A stretch of DNA of 64,000 nucleotides from Diphasiastrum complanatum (Eukaryota > Streptophyta > Lycopodiopsida > Lycopodiales > Lycopodiaceae), in assembly GCA_029204225.1 (NCBI GenBank), contig CM055093.1, positions 3,106,285 through 3,170,284 on the forward strand, written 5' to 3'. Position 1 is the stretch's first letter, and each line of letters opens with the position of its first letter. The position numbers and the translations under genes are program-made. The notes below the pieces were generated by a model, which saw only the letters and a program-made list of their open reading frames with translations, was not told the origin of the DNA and searched no databases. This document shows positions 25,404 through 36,535 of the stretch, piece by piece.

Positions 25404-26000
25404 GTTGCAATGATTGATCTCTGATCTTTGACCTGTTCCAATGCACTAAGCACTCTCTTGAATCAACAAATGAAACACAAGAAGAAATCACAAAGATTTG
25501 GAACCTAAAACCTTACTTTTTCTCTCTTTTCCTCACTTTTTCCTTAATTTTAGCCACTAGTTTTATGATTTCTTGATCAAACCAAGACCAAACCTCAATA
25601 TACTTGCTTTTCCCTCACTCCTAAGATTGAAATACACTCTTGAATCATTCAGCAAACTGAAAATCAGAGGGTTACATCAATTTTGAAGTTTTTGACATGA
25701 AGAAGCAAGAAATTGAATCAAAAAACTATATGCTAGAATGGAAAACTAATAGGATCTTGTTGGATCTTGCATCTCCCTCTTTCCAAAACAATTTTTGTCT
25801 CCTTATTCTGATAAGTACAGAGGGAATTCGCCCTACTTCAATTGAAATGCATACAAATGATGTTTTGATCACAAAGATCCAATTTCTACACATAAATCAA
25901 CAAGATTTTTAGCTAGAAACTTGATTGGAATGCTACAAAAGCAAACTCGCCCACAAATCTCTTCTAAATCTGGCAAAACCTGCACATTTGGCCGCCTAAT
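25404..26000 (-). other. Untranslated leader of element C
   Basis: About 600 bp between primer site and gag ATG. No ORF of note. Confidence 0.7.
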
Positions 26001-26012
26001 GCTCTGATACCA
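26001..26012 (-). other. Primer-binding site, element C
   Basis: TGGTATCAGAGC on the minus strand directly follows the 5' LTR and is identical to the primer site of element N. Confidence 0.93.
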
Positions 26013-26665
26013 TGTGAAAAACTCAGATCCAAAAGATGCTAAAGTTTCATAAAGATCTTGGCCATGGAAGTTATGCACATCTAGATTGAAAAAATGATAG
26101 AAATTGTGATGTTAAGCATACTAAACATCAACTAAACATCAAAATCTGATCATAAGCTTCCACAAACAGAAACTTGCTGTCCCTGTCCGTACTTCAGAGC
26201 CTACAACCTGCATTTCACACGTGTGAAGCCATAGCAACAAAGAAATCACAATTCTAGTGGCTAGAATGCAAGATATGAACAAAAAAGTGAGAGAGAAGAA
26301 GATGGACCTTCAAAGAGCATAACATTCATTCAATAGAATGAAAATGAGATGTGTACATACTCGTGGAGATGGCTATTTATAGCAGCCATAGTGCCTCTTG
26401 GCCACTTGTCTTATGATAGGCTAAAATTGGGGTCCAATAGGATTCACCCATCTACCTAGAAATTTGGTCAAATAGGAATGCACCAAATTATGAGCCAATA
26501 GAAGAGCTCCACACTCGACCTCCTCTAATTAATGTGACCTCAAAAGTAGTGTACACATACTTTGGGCCTCTACATACATGTATGAACCTATCTCTAACTT
26601 TTATTTGGCCATAGGCCTACAAAATCTCAAGTTAGGAAAATACTACTAGTTGACAATTTTTCACA
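26013..26665 (-). repeat. 5' LTR of element C
   Basis: In element orientation it starts TGTGAAAAATTGTCA and ends GAGTTTTTCACA. A TATA-like CTATAAATAG is at 26373-26382. The palindrome TTCACACGTGTGAA lies at 26214-26227, downstream of the TATA box here, unlike in element N where it is upstream. Confidence 0.95.
26373..26382 (-). promoter_or_regulatory. LTR TATA box, element C
   Basis: CTATAAATAG in element orientation, about 280 bp into the 5' LTR, positioned like the TATA box of element N. Confidence 0.6.
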
Positions 26666-26670
26666 TTTTT

Positions 26671-27430
26671 TATATTGGTCATCAATAGTTTTTTCTTTTG
26701 CCATTCTTACTTTTCTTCTATCAAAATTTCAATAGAGCATTGTTCAATGACGGGTTTTGACAATCTGCGAATAAATTATTTGCAAGGTTTTCAATCTTCA
26801 TGCTACCCATGGTTCACCGATTATGTAGCACATGGCATGCCATGTAATATTAACTTAATTCTATCTCTAACTGCAAGAAGATGCTAACTAAACACAAAAA
26901 TTTCAATGGATTTTCATGTGAACAAATAGGTTGATTGTGAGGACCTTAATGTGAGACAACTTTGGAAGTGACATTGGTTGTCTCCTCTCTATATTACTAA
27001 TAATCCTCTCATTGTCTCTTGATAGGTGTCCTGACAGTTTCTAGCATATCTTTCTTCTATGGTATTGTGTCCTCTTTTTTTTTTTTTTTTCTTTTTGGTC
27101 GCAGTTTTATTGACTCATGGCAAGAAAGAAACCCGTGAAATGCCAAGGCCCTTTAATGACTTCATCAAATTGTGCAATATACCCCATTATGTTCTTGGTT
27201 CTAGTTTGGTGACCATGCTTTCTCAATACCTTGTACGTCGAAACTACTTAAATAATGGGGATTGTTATAGATAAATTTAATTCCCTAAGAGACTAGATCA
27301 AACCAAAATTTTGTAATTTGTTTTGCTCTAGAACAATTTAGCACACATAATTCAAAATAATTGCACCATATTCCATATGTAAAACAAGTAACACAACTAA
27401 AAAAATAGGTTGGTACTTTCACAATCTACA
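26671..27430 (-). repeat. Diverged repeat R, central module, second part
   Basis: Resumes the R tract after element C; reverse complement of about 4985-5746. It contains a T-tract at 27073-27091 and a 71-codon ORF that I regard as chance. Part of it is also related to 36080-36535. Confidence 0.6.
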
Positions 27431-27449
27431 CAAACTTGAATCCTCACAA

Positions 27450-27730
27450 ATGGATAAAATTGTTGTAATTAAAAAAGTAATAAGAACAACTAAAATTGGA
27501 AAAATATATTTGCAAGGATGGGACAAAAAAGAGGTGAAGAGGAGGCACTGTTCACTTATGGCAAAGGAAAAGACACATTTCAAGAGGAAGGACAAATCCA
27601 AGGAGAAAGATAGATGTCTCATCATCATCTAATAACAAGAAGAAAAAATGCAATGTCAAGTGCTATTATTGTGACAAGAAGGGCTATTTTGCTCCAGGAC
27701 ACCAAGGGATCATCAAGATTTGTAATAACC
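27450..27730 (+). pseudogene. Fragment of a second copia-type gag, copy 2
   Basis: Same fragment as 4688-4968: Lys-rich run, frameshift, then a damaged zinc knuckle CYYCDKKGYFAPG. It is collinear with the other copies. Confidence 0.5.
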
Positions 27731-27949
27731 ATTTACACATCATTTTCTCAAATAACAACATATTATATTCAAATCTACTCATTGAAGACACATACTGAAT
27801 GTAAAAGCCATATAACGTAGAAATATCTAAGGAAGCAGACATTCAAATATGAAGAATCGAAGAACAACTATTCAAGTTCTATCGAAGAAAGTGTAATTGC
27901 CGAATATGATTAATATTACAATGAATTGAAATACATCGTATTGTCTCAC

Positions 27950-28147
27950 TCATTCATTTGGTGGTTCATCATTATCATTTGCCACATCATCATGCGACAA
28001 ATCCGCCAAACCAAATGAATCTATCTCTAATTCTACCCAAAAATCTCCTATAGCTTCATCATTAATAAGCTGATCGTCAAAAGCTAATGGCAACGGCGAT
28101 GACGAGTGAGATTGAGAAGGTGTGTCGTGTGTCATCGAACCATCCAA
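27950..28147 (-). pseudogene. Acidic 65-codon ORF, copy 2
   Basis: Inverted copy of 4271-4468, same length and sequence by eye, ending 8 bp from the candidate LTR start. Confidence 0.35.
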
Positions 28148-28155
28148 TGAGATGC

Positions 28156-28495
28156 TGTTAGAATAAGTAAGCTCGAGTTTCTCTTACAGTTCATGACTTT
28201 CCGTGTTTAGCAGTGATTTCGAGTTTTTTACTGCTTTTGTGATAGTATGCATGAGTGCCAGTTTGACGGCACACATAGTGTAAGTTGGGACATGCATCCC
28301 GTAATGGGGACTGAACTGCCATGTAGCGGTACCCCACAAAAATTAGACTGTGTATATGTACCTTTCAGTCTCTTTTGTTAATATAGTTTAGAAGTGTTCT
28401 TTTGGGTTGGTGTGTGATCTCTCTTCAATGCTTATCTGATTGATGTTAGATTGCTTGCAAATTAGCTACCTATACTACCAATAAGATCCTTGACA
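28156..28495 (+). repeat. Candidate single LTR of the broken copia, copy 2
   Basis: Starts TGTTAGAATAAG, ends GATCCTTGACA, 340 bp, followed by a mutated primer-site-like AGGGATCAGAGTC. It is upstream of the gag remnant in the expected order. Confidence 0.45.
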
Positions 28496-29749
28496 AGGGA
28501 TCAGAGTCTAAGAGTGGAGCAGTTCGGGGTTAGCTGGAAGCCAAATTTTGGAAAAATTCGAAGAACAATTTACGGTTAGTCAAGCGAGCAATCGTTTGTA
28601 GGTGCAATAGAATTCAAGCTTCAGCATAAAGCTGTTGGCTTATTTTGAGAGTAAAATCGGAAATTGTCAATTTTTGAGCCTGCTTTGGCATTTGTGCTTT
28701 GTGTGCACTCATTTGGATGCCATTTTTCAGAGCAATTTGAAGCAATGGGCAGTAAATATTAGGGCGACCTCAGAGAGTGCTATTTGGTCAGCCAAAAATA
28801 TGGAAAACAGCTTTTTGAAAATTTGAAGAGCCCAAGAAACCCCAGTTTAGGGTTTGTATGGTCAAAACAATGGATCTTTCTCCACACAGAGACTTGTTTA
28901 GTGTTGTGAAAGCAAGGAGATGGGTGCCCTAGTATGATATAGGACCTGGTATAGGGTCGTGAGGAGCCGCGGACAGCAGACGGAACTGTATTAGTTCTTT
29001 GGAGAAATTTTGCCATAGCTAAGGAGCTTGAAAGATCTAAAAGAGGAGGAGGGAGCTCGCGGATAGCTCACGTATGTGGAAACAAGCATGTCATGTTGTG
29101 TGTGGAAAGGTCTAGTGCACGGAGGAGACATGTTCGATGCCCAAACATCTTGTGAGGATCATTGGATCAGGTCAACGGTTGTGATCGATTTTCCTGGGAA
29201 TGATATAGAACCGTGGATTTGAAAATATCCATTGGATTGTCAAACTTCAAATCTCACATTTCATGTGAAGGGGTCCGACGGACAGAAGGGCCTTCAATTT
29301 CATAAAAAAATTTCAAGTTGAAAGGGACCCTGAAGGTTAAATTCATTTGAAGAAAAGTTTTTTTTCAAGGTGAAGAAATAGTGTATTTTTTTCAAAGGCC
29401 CTTATCTTTTAGCTCTTTTCTCCGTTTAAGGCTGTCCAAAAGCCAAAATCCTCCAATTTAAGGGTAGGAAAGCCGTGTACCCTGCAAGTACGGTACCTAA
29501 AAACATAGAGATTACCGCAAAGAAAGTGTTTGGAGTGCGCCAAAAGTCTTTTCACCATTCCAGTGGGCAAGCAGTCAGGAGTTGGCGACGAAGGGCATTT
29601 CGGAGGATTACACCGATTTGGCTTCCGATTTGGTGGAAAAGCGGCAGGAGGTCCTGAAAATTTTTTGGTCAGACCTTAAAGTTAACTTTTAGAAGTCTAA
29701 ATTGCTCTATAAGCTTGTCATTAGGCCTCATTAAGGCGCTATAGGAGCA
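28496..29749 (+). other. Putative 5' leader of the broken copia, copy 2
   Basis: 1.25 kb without a real gene. It contains the 'gcgacctcagag' and 'cccagtttagggttt' boxes (about 28763-28855) shared with the copia leader fragment in the Y end. Confidence 0.55.
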
Positions 29750-31445
29750 ATGGCAAGATTGGGGGAATCCGTGGTTGGAGAAGCTAGTAGATTGAACGGG
29801 GTATCCAATTATAGCATTTGGAAATTCAAAATGAAAAGTATTTTCATGGAAAAGGAGCTGTGGGACATAGTCACTGGGGTGGAACAATGACCAACTACAA
29901 CTCTAGCCGATATTCATGCATTTGACAAAAGAGCGCAGAATGCCTTATCCTTGATAAATTTGTCAGTGAAGGATCATGTCATTGCCCACATTAGTGAAGC
30001 TCTATCAGCAAGAGGCACTTGGGATGTACTCAAAACACAGTTTCAGAAGGTGAACCTCTCTCGAATGATGTTTTTGAGGACCAAACTCATAAGTGTTTGT
30101 GTGGAGGAGAATGAGGGCGTAGGGTCCTATTTCACACGAATAAAGGAGTTACGAGACCAGTTGACAGCTTTTGGGGAGCCAATAAGAGATGTTGAGCTGG
30201 TTCACATAGTTGTAAATGGCATATCCAAAAATTTCCAAATGTTTGCAAGTGGCATTGCTTTGAGAGAGAGGCTACCAACATTTGAAAATCTTCATGGCAT
30301 CATCCTACAGGAGGAACAAAGGAGTGAAGTGGTAAAAACTCGACTTTCCACATCAGAAGATCAAGCAATGCTAGTCAAAGGGAAGCATAAATACAAGAAG
30401 CAGCCCAAGAAGTTGAATGTGGAGGATCAAGGATCCACATCAGGTAAGAAGAAGAAAGACAACTGTTTCTATTGCCAAAAGCCTGGACATTGGGCAAGAG
30501 ATTGTCGCAAGAAGAAGGCGGATATTAAGAGGGGCAAAGTGAAGCAGTTGACCAATTGGTACGTGGACTCAGGAGCAACAAGACACATGACTGGCAACAA
30601 ATCATGGTTTAAAACCTGGAGCTTATTGATGATGGAGATAGAGTTGTGCAGGCGAATGTGTTGTATGTTCCTGGCCTTCAGAAGAGTCTTTTATCTGTTG
30701 GTACAATGATAGATCATAAGTTGAAGGTGGAGCTCAACAACAAGAAGTGCCAGATCAAGGATGTGAAACGGGGTTTCAAGGTGATTGCTGATGGCTTTAG
30801 GGATAAAACTTGTGGTTTGTACAAGTTAAATGCTGTTGTTATGAAGTGCAATGTGTTAGCATCTACATCTATATCACAAAGTGATTTATGGCATAGACGT
30901 ATGGGGCTTTTGAACTTCAAGAGCTTGAGGCTACTTCGTAAGCTCAAGATGGTAACAGGTCTACCTAGTTTGGATGACAAAGAAGAGTCCATTTGCAAAG
31001 AGTGCGAGCAAGGCAAGTTACACAGGAAGAAGTTCAACAAAAAAGGAGCAATAAGGGAAAAACGAGTGTTTGAGTTGATACACTCTGACCTATGTGAACC
31101 AATGAAGTAATGTCTATTGGTAAAGCATTTTATTTGTTAACCTTCATTGATGATTATGTAGAAATTCCAGATGATGAGTTTGTTGAATCTTCTGTTGTTC
31201 CCTTAATTGAGAGATTTGCATATGCTCTAGTCAATGTAGATGAAGTAGATACTGATATAGGGATTGAAGCTCAAGCATCCATGGCTTCAAATTATGAGCA
31301 AACTCTCTATCATTCTATAATACTCTCTAACTCTCTTCCAACTGCAACTCCTATTAATACATTAACTATACTCAATGTTCCTATATACTTTATAAATAAT
31401 GACAGTTATGTTTCTTTTAATGATATAGAAGATGTTTCAATATGA
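29750..31445 (+). pseudogene. Degenerate Ty1/copia gag-protease-integrase start, copy 2
   Basis: ATG at 29750, then 46 codons to an in-frame TGA (29888-29890). The same frame continues past it into gag core (ADIHAFDKRAQNAL). The zinc knuckle, DSGATRHMTG protease motif and LWHRRMGLLN pre-integrase motif follow. A private one-base loss in the A-run at about 30611 splits the frame here, whereas the sister copies are open at that point. Integrase breaks off after HSDLCEPMK, and the remnant FYLLTFIDDY continues into about 95 codons of unassigned acidic sequence. No RT or RNase H. Confidence 0.9.
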
Positions 31446-32857
31446 GAGAGATTGAAGTCCTCTCAATCTTTGCACAACATTTAACAGAATTTTCTGACTC
31501 TAATTGATTATACTTATAATGAACTTGAAAGTGAGATAGATTTTAATAAAGATGGCAACTGGAAATATGGCAAGAGGCCATATTTGATAAATTGAAAGCC
31601 TATGAAGAAACTTTGCCGACTGAGGAGGAATTTTTGGAATTCTAAAAAAAAAATTCTTCCAAGGACTCAGTATATCCCCTCGAGCAGTGTAGAGGCCATT
31701 GGAGGACATGGCATTAGCAGAACAAACATCGTTGAATTCAATGATCATGATTTAATAAGTAGATATTATATTGCCTTTGATATTGTGCAATTTTCTTTTT
31801 TCAATCAAATGTTGAAGTTTGAGGTTGTATTGTTATCTTTCATTCTAAATTTATTTGCTTGACTCTTTTACATGATGCTGTTGAACTAGATTCCTTTGGT
31901 ATGAGACATGGAGGCCTTCGAGGTGTATCGCATCGGAGGAAAGATGTATATCTTTCTCATTATTTGAAAAACTTTCAAAACAATGAGTTTTGTATATAGT
32001 ATTCATCTTCTAATCCATTTCCTGTCACTATTATCTGTTAGTTTAGGAGGCCATACTTATTCAGAAGGAACATATAAAATAGTTTTTTGTGAAAAGGGAT
32101 TTGGCCATTAAAATATTGGGTTATACTCCCAATGATACTACAAAAAGATCATTTGCAATGGCCCTTTATTCGGGTTACATAGATATGAGCAAAAGGAAAA
32201 ATTTAGAATTTTCGGATCCATATGAAAGGAGATGATTCTTAAGAATACCATCCACCAGAATATTGATGATGATGAAACTTAAACAATGTTCTATGATAGA
32301 TTATTGTTATATTACAAGGATCTTTCTTTTGTTATGAATTTGAATGCCTTATAAAAGATCGTAACATTTGGCGAGTTTTTAGCTTGATACTTAAATTGTG
32401 CTCTTATGTAAAACCACTGAAAAAGCTAAACTAAATACTTATTTTTTGAATTGTGTCCACCATGATTTGTAGCTCTATGAAATGCTCCTCTTGCTTGCCA
32501 ATGTGATTTTTCCATGCCTTGTGATGACCAGATACCTAAGCTCCCATATTCCTTTGCAAAAGGCATGGATAACCATTATAGTAGGTAGGTATACTAGATG
32601 ATGTTGTGACCCGTAGAAACCTTAGCCGTTTAATCTATTGCATGACGAATAACATAATGCCAAGTCTTCATTTTTTCTTTGTATTTTGGACGCACCTCCA
32701 GAGGTGAAATTTGCTTGCACCTCCAAAATTCTAATCCATGATAAAAGCATCACGATTCTGTCCATAAAATGGTTAAGAATTCTCATCCTCAAGTATCATA
32801 TCAGCGATTCTGTCAAGAATTAATCAAAGAGGAAAAATTTAGACTTGTCATTACGCA
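31446..32857. other. No gene recognised between copia remnant and SPH hairpin
   Basis: Short ORFs only. Around 31560-31640 a coding-looking acidic run with a frameshift (EETLPTEEEF) appears, unassigned. From 32411 on, the sequence is the segment that lies just left of base 55622 in the inverted module. Confidence 0.5.
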
Positions 32858-32927
32858 GGGGAAGGCCCGAGACCCTGGGGCCTAGCGTGCAGGGCAGGCC
32901 CTAGCCTCAGGCGCCAGGGCCTTCCCC
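32858..32927. repeat. GC-rich hairpin upstream of SPH, short allele
   Basis: 70 bp of about 75-80% G+C in AT-rich surroundings. It begins GGGGAAGGCC and ends GGCCTTCCCC, with further internal pairing (CCCTGG...CCAGGG). The allele in the inverted module (55082-55177) has two extra 13-bp units. It lies about 65 bp upstream of the TATA box. Confidence 0.8.
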
Positions 32928-32994
32928 TCCTCCTCCCCCACGTAACCCTAAATATCATTTATCTCAAACCCAAGAATTATTTCAGGGTTGGCAC

Positions 32995-33002
32995 TATAAA
33001 AT
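32995..33002 (+). promoter_or_regulatory. TATA box of SPH gene, forward copy
   Basis: TATAAAAT lies 76 bp before the ATG at 33078 and is followed by a pyrimidine-rich (TC)n leader (about 33020-33058), a common plant 5' UTR pattern. Confidence 0.6.
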
Positions 33003-33077
33003 CTCTCTCAACCCGTGTTGTATCTCTCTATCTCTCTCTCTCTCCCTCTCTCTCTTTCTGGCATAACATTTGCAAAC

Positions 33078-33929
33078 ATGAGGACGATTAGAATTGCGCT
33101 AGCTTTGTACATGGTGACAATGGTCATTGTCGCTCCAGCTCTGCCGTGTGCTTACGCTCTATGTTCTTTTAGCGTCACCAACCGCTCCCACCAACCCATT
33201 ACCATGACTTGTTCTTCAAAAGATGATAATCTGGGTACGCAGGTTCTGAATATCGGCGAAGAACGTAACTGGCATTTTGCTGGCTGGCCATGGACCAAAT
33301 TTTCGTGCCACTTTACCAAATCTGATGGGGAATACTTGGACCAAGTTACGTGGTTCTTTCTTTTGTTTATCCACGTAAGTAAAATCTCATTTGATTCTCA
33401 CATTCTTTATATGTGCCGGGCCACAACGATTCAGCATTTTTATAAGCTATTGGAAGTATCTCTGAATTTTCTCATGGTGTTGCAGTTATCAGCTGGTCAT
33501 TATGATTCTTTGACAATGTGAATGATAACTACTTTCAGTTTTTGTTATTGCAATTTGCTCTTATTGCTGCTTTTCATAGTCATCGACAATGCGTCGCTTT
33601 GTTTCGCCAGATTTTGCTTTTGTATCACGGATCATACTCTCTTTGTTCGCGTTCGTTGCAATATACGTTTAAGTTTCAGTATTACTGATAGGCTAGGCCT
33701 GTTTGAGAGGACGATTTTTGACGTTTCAACAACCGAATATGAGGCTTTGCTTCAGATTTTATCTTCTCCAACAAATTTCTGGAATTTTGATATAAAGAGC
33801 TAAAATTCTTTACAGCGTACAAGTACTTTCGATGTCAAGTGGCAGCTAAAAGAAGCTGGCATCTTCCTGGAACAATATGGTTCAAAAGAGCAGCTATTCG
33901 ATACATGGCATGACGCCCCTCTTTTCTGA
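33078..33929 (+). CDS. Plant S-protein homologue (SPH family), two exons, forward copy
   Basis: Small secreted protein of the family related to poppy stigma self-incompatibility S-protein. Predicted exon 1 is 33078-33374 (99 codons, donor CAC|GTAAGT) and exon 2 is 33816-33929 (acceptor TTTACAG), both phase 0, giving 136 residues; the family is typically about 120-150. Residues 1-27 form a signal peptide (hydrophobic, ending CAYA). Family signatures follow: VTNRSHQPI, then C45 with SSKDDNLG at 46-53, a W-containing run, and TKFSCHF at 73-79. Exon 2 gives TFDVKWQLKEAGIFL, matching the usual FDVY...W...GIYF end. An upstream in-frame ATG at 33015 adds a Ser/Leu run and is unlikely. Without splicing the frame runs to 33521 and loses the C-terminal motif. 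Exact donor uncertain. Extracellular; ligand or partner unknown. Confidence 0.8.
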
Positions 33930-34404
33930 TCGAAGGACAACTAGCTCTAGCGCGTATATAGCTCGTAGAGGTACCTGATCCATGAAGACTACTAGTTCAC
34001 TCCCATTTGAAAAATATTTCATTTTCAAAATATTAGTCAAAGCTTCTCATAACTTAAGAGAGAAACAGGACGCTCTAAACAGAAATGATGTTTTAAATAA
34101 CTGGACTTGCAGAGAACGATGCAAAAGTAGACATCAAAGTGGACAGGATGGTGTGTCAGTCACATCGCACAAGCTAAGGAGTGGCAGCATCAAGCAAATA
34201 GTTTTCTAACGTAGGAGAAGGTCTTAGTCGAATTTTCTTTGCAATATTCGTTAATAAATAGAAGTTAGGAGTAGTTCGACAGCTCGTGAGAGGGCGTCGT
34301 AGTTTAAAGTTAAGGACTGAATGGCGGGAGTTTTATGATGCGAATAGAGATGTGCAGTGTCTGTGGTTAATCATGGACGCTACTTCGAATGTGTCTGCAA
34401 CTGA
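33930..34404. other. SPH 3' flank, no gene recognised
   Basis: A 75-codon ORF (33982-34209) has no recognisable motif and I treat it as chance. No clear polyadenylation signal can be singled out. Confidence 0.5.
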
Positions 34405-36535
34405 CTCTTGGTGATAGAAACAACTTGCAAGTGGCGGCCAAAGAAAGGTTCTACTTGGTCTATCTGAGCTCACCCTCACAATTTAATAATCAATTTTCAC
34501 TTTTGTATGTTTTATAACTTGGCATCTCAATTACTTGATTCATAGGTTGTGTCATCTTTGGGCTTATAAGCTTTTGTTTTTGAGATTCTGATGCAAGTTT
34601 GTTGTGTTTATCAAAGCCTTTGATTTGAGTTTGATTATGACCTCCATTCTTTCCTTTCCCTCCTTCGGATGCTAGAATAAGTTTGGATGTCGATAACATT
34701 TAGCTTGATTGTTTGGAAAACTTTTGATGTCAATAATTTGGCTACAAGGTACCATATTAATTGTTGTAAGTTGTTGTATACAAGGACTATTGATACTATC
34801 CACATGTGCACGAGTTATAAGAGTGCAAAAAGACAATAAAAGGACCCACCTTGCATGCGTCTATGTTGATGGTTTTCTCGGCAAGGGAGTAAGCCTAAAA
34901 AGGAAACTTCTATTTGGAAAGTAGCAACATGTTGGCTATGGTGTTGTGTAAATACAAGAATACTGGGACGTTTCTGAATATCTAGCATTATCGAATAACT
35001 TTACTTTGGTCAATTTCCATTCGACTTCCAAACCACACTCCCTGGCCATTGAAGATCTTCCACATATCCAAAGATTTGACTTGAGGTAGGAGAAATACTT
35101 TTGTTTCTAGCAATAATCAACTATATAGTTCGCTTATATCGAAATACCTTATGGGATGTAGTATCAGAATATATATATAGTTGTCATTATTAATAATATT
35201 AAGACCTCTATATGACTTAATTTATTACTTCACCATGATAATCAAGTCATGGATATTTTCCTATATGATAGCAAGATCTTCATGATAATAATTTGGTAGC
35301 GGATCTAGAAATGCTAGCTATAATATAGTGTCTAGTAGTAGCATTTTTTAATTGTCTCCACACTAACATCTCAACCAAGCTCATAAAATCTTCCATGTTT
35401 CCACATTTGAGATGAGCTTTTTGCCCGAAGCATGTAGCAATGATCAGTACATTTAATAGTTTTTCAAGTTAATCAGCTCATATTTGTACTTATATCTTTC
35501 TTCATATAGGAGACTCATTATATTCCATTAAAATGCTTGAATTTGATTTCTAGGAAGCTTGTCATTTTGTTGCATCCACATTGATCATGCCTTTCCTATG
35601 ACAATATTACAATAGTTACAGGTGATTTTGGCAAATATTCTTTTAAGAGTGACTTCATGCACTTCCCTTCAAATTTTTTTTGGCTATTGCATATATAAAC
35701 ATTAGACTTATTTAATTGGTGTTGTAGCTTTGCAATGAGATTATTCCACTTCTTAATCTTTCCTTTAGTTCTCTAATCATTTGCCTAAAAAATGGCTAAT
35801 TTTGTCAAATTGGACAAACCATTGAGATTCATATATTATGAAGTCAACCAGAAAAAAAGAATTTTAAATCACTTGGCACACTGGCGTGCCAAGTGATTCA
35901 ACCAAAAAAAAAAAATCAACATGCCGATGTGCCATATTTGGAGGCTAAAAAAAATTCTTATTTTGGGATTTCATTATGGAAGATTAGACTATGTGTCAAA
36001 CCACAATTCTTATTGATAAATATTTAAGTGGTGGCATGAAAAAGGTAGCACATCATGTGCTATTGTTTTATTCACTCATGAAAAGAAAAAAACTCACAAA
36101 ATTCGTAAAAACTTTACTCGCAAAATGCTAAGGCCCTTTAAGGACCTCATCGAGTTGTGCAATATACCTCATTATGTTTTGGGGACCAGTACTCTGTCTC
36201 AATATCTTGTGATTTTTCATCTTTTCTTTTCACCTCTCGGATATCATCCCAGTACATTGAAACTACTTCAATAATGGGGATTGTTATATATAAATTTAAT
36301 CCCTTAAGAGACTAGATCCAACCAAAATTTTTAATTTTTGTTGCACGAGAACAATTTAGCACACATAACTCAGAATAATTGCAACATATTCCATATGTAG
36401 AACAAGTAACACAACTAGAGAAATAGGTTGAAGTACTTTCGCAATCTACACAAACTTGAATTATCACAAATAGATAAAATTATTGTGATGAAAAAACATA
36501 ATAAGAACAATTAAAATTGGAAAAATATATTTCTA
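34405..36535 (-). repeat. Diverged repeat R, B-side copy, central module
   Basis: Direct, diverged relative of 19255-20799 plus 26671-27490 on the same strand of the module. The shared start is 'ttggtgatagaaacaacttgcaagtg' and the shared end is 'gattgcgaaagta' (minus). It has its own insert of about 270 bp (35838-36105) containing a perfect hairpin. Much more diverged from the A-side copy than the module copies are from each other, so this duplication predates the array. Confidence 0.7.
35865..35897. repeat. Short perfect hairpin
   Basis: AATCACTTGGCAC and its reverse complement, 13-bp arms, flank ACTGGC. The reverse-complement copy is at about 52112-52144. It occurs only in the B-side R repeat and could be a decayed MITE core. 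Confidence 0.6.

Larger units (their letters stand above)
20805..26665 (-). mobile_element. Full-length autonomous Ty1/copia retrotransposon (element C)
   Basis: The 5861-bp element lies on the minus strand, flanked by TTTTT at 20800-20804 and 26666-26670. The left arm near 5747-5752 shows the empty site with six A on the plus strand. It has 653-bp LTRs that I read as identical, an iMet primer site, a 0.6-kb leader, one uninterrupted gag-pol frame and a polypurine tract. The domain order gag-PR-IN-RT-RNaseH is that of copia. Nothing visible prevents activity. Identical LTRs and presence in only one of three module copies mark a recent insertion. Confidence 0.97.

Noticed and set aside
30714-31040. 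ORFs antisense to the copia remnant (also 1376-1702, 56996-57322, and 22689-23745 antisense to element C)
   Set aside because: Shadow frames of gag-pol coding sequence without motifs of their own.
33522-33803. 93-codon ORF following SPH exon 1 (also 54206-54487)
   Set aside because: It lies inside the predicted SPH intron and carries the substitution expected of noncoding sequence.
34490-34699. 69- and 75-codon ORFs around the SPH genes (also 33982-34209, 53310-53519, 53800-54027)
   Set aside because: Short, no domain, in repeat or flank sequence; preserved only because the module copies are recent.
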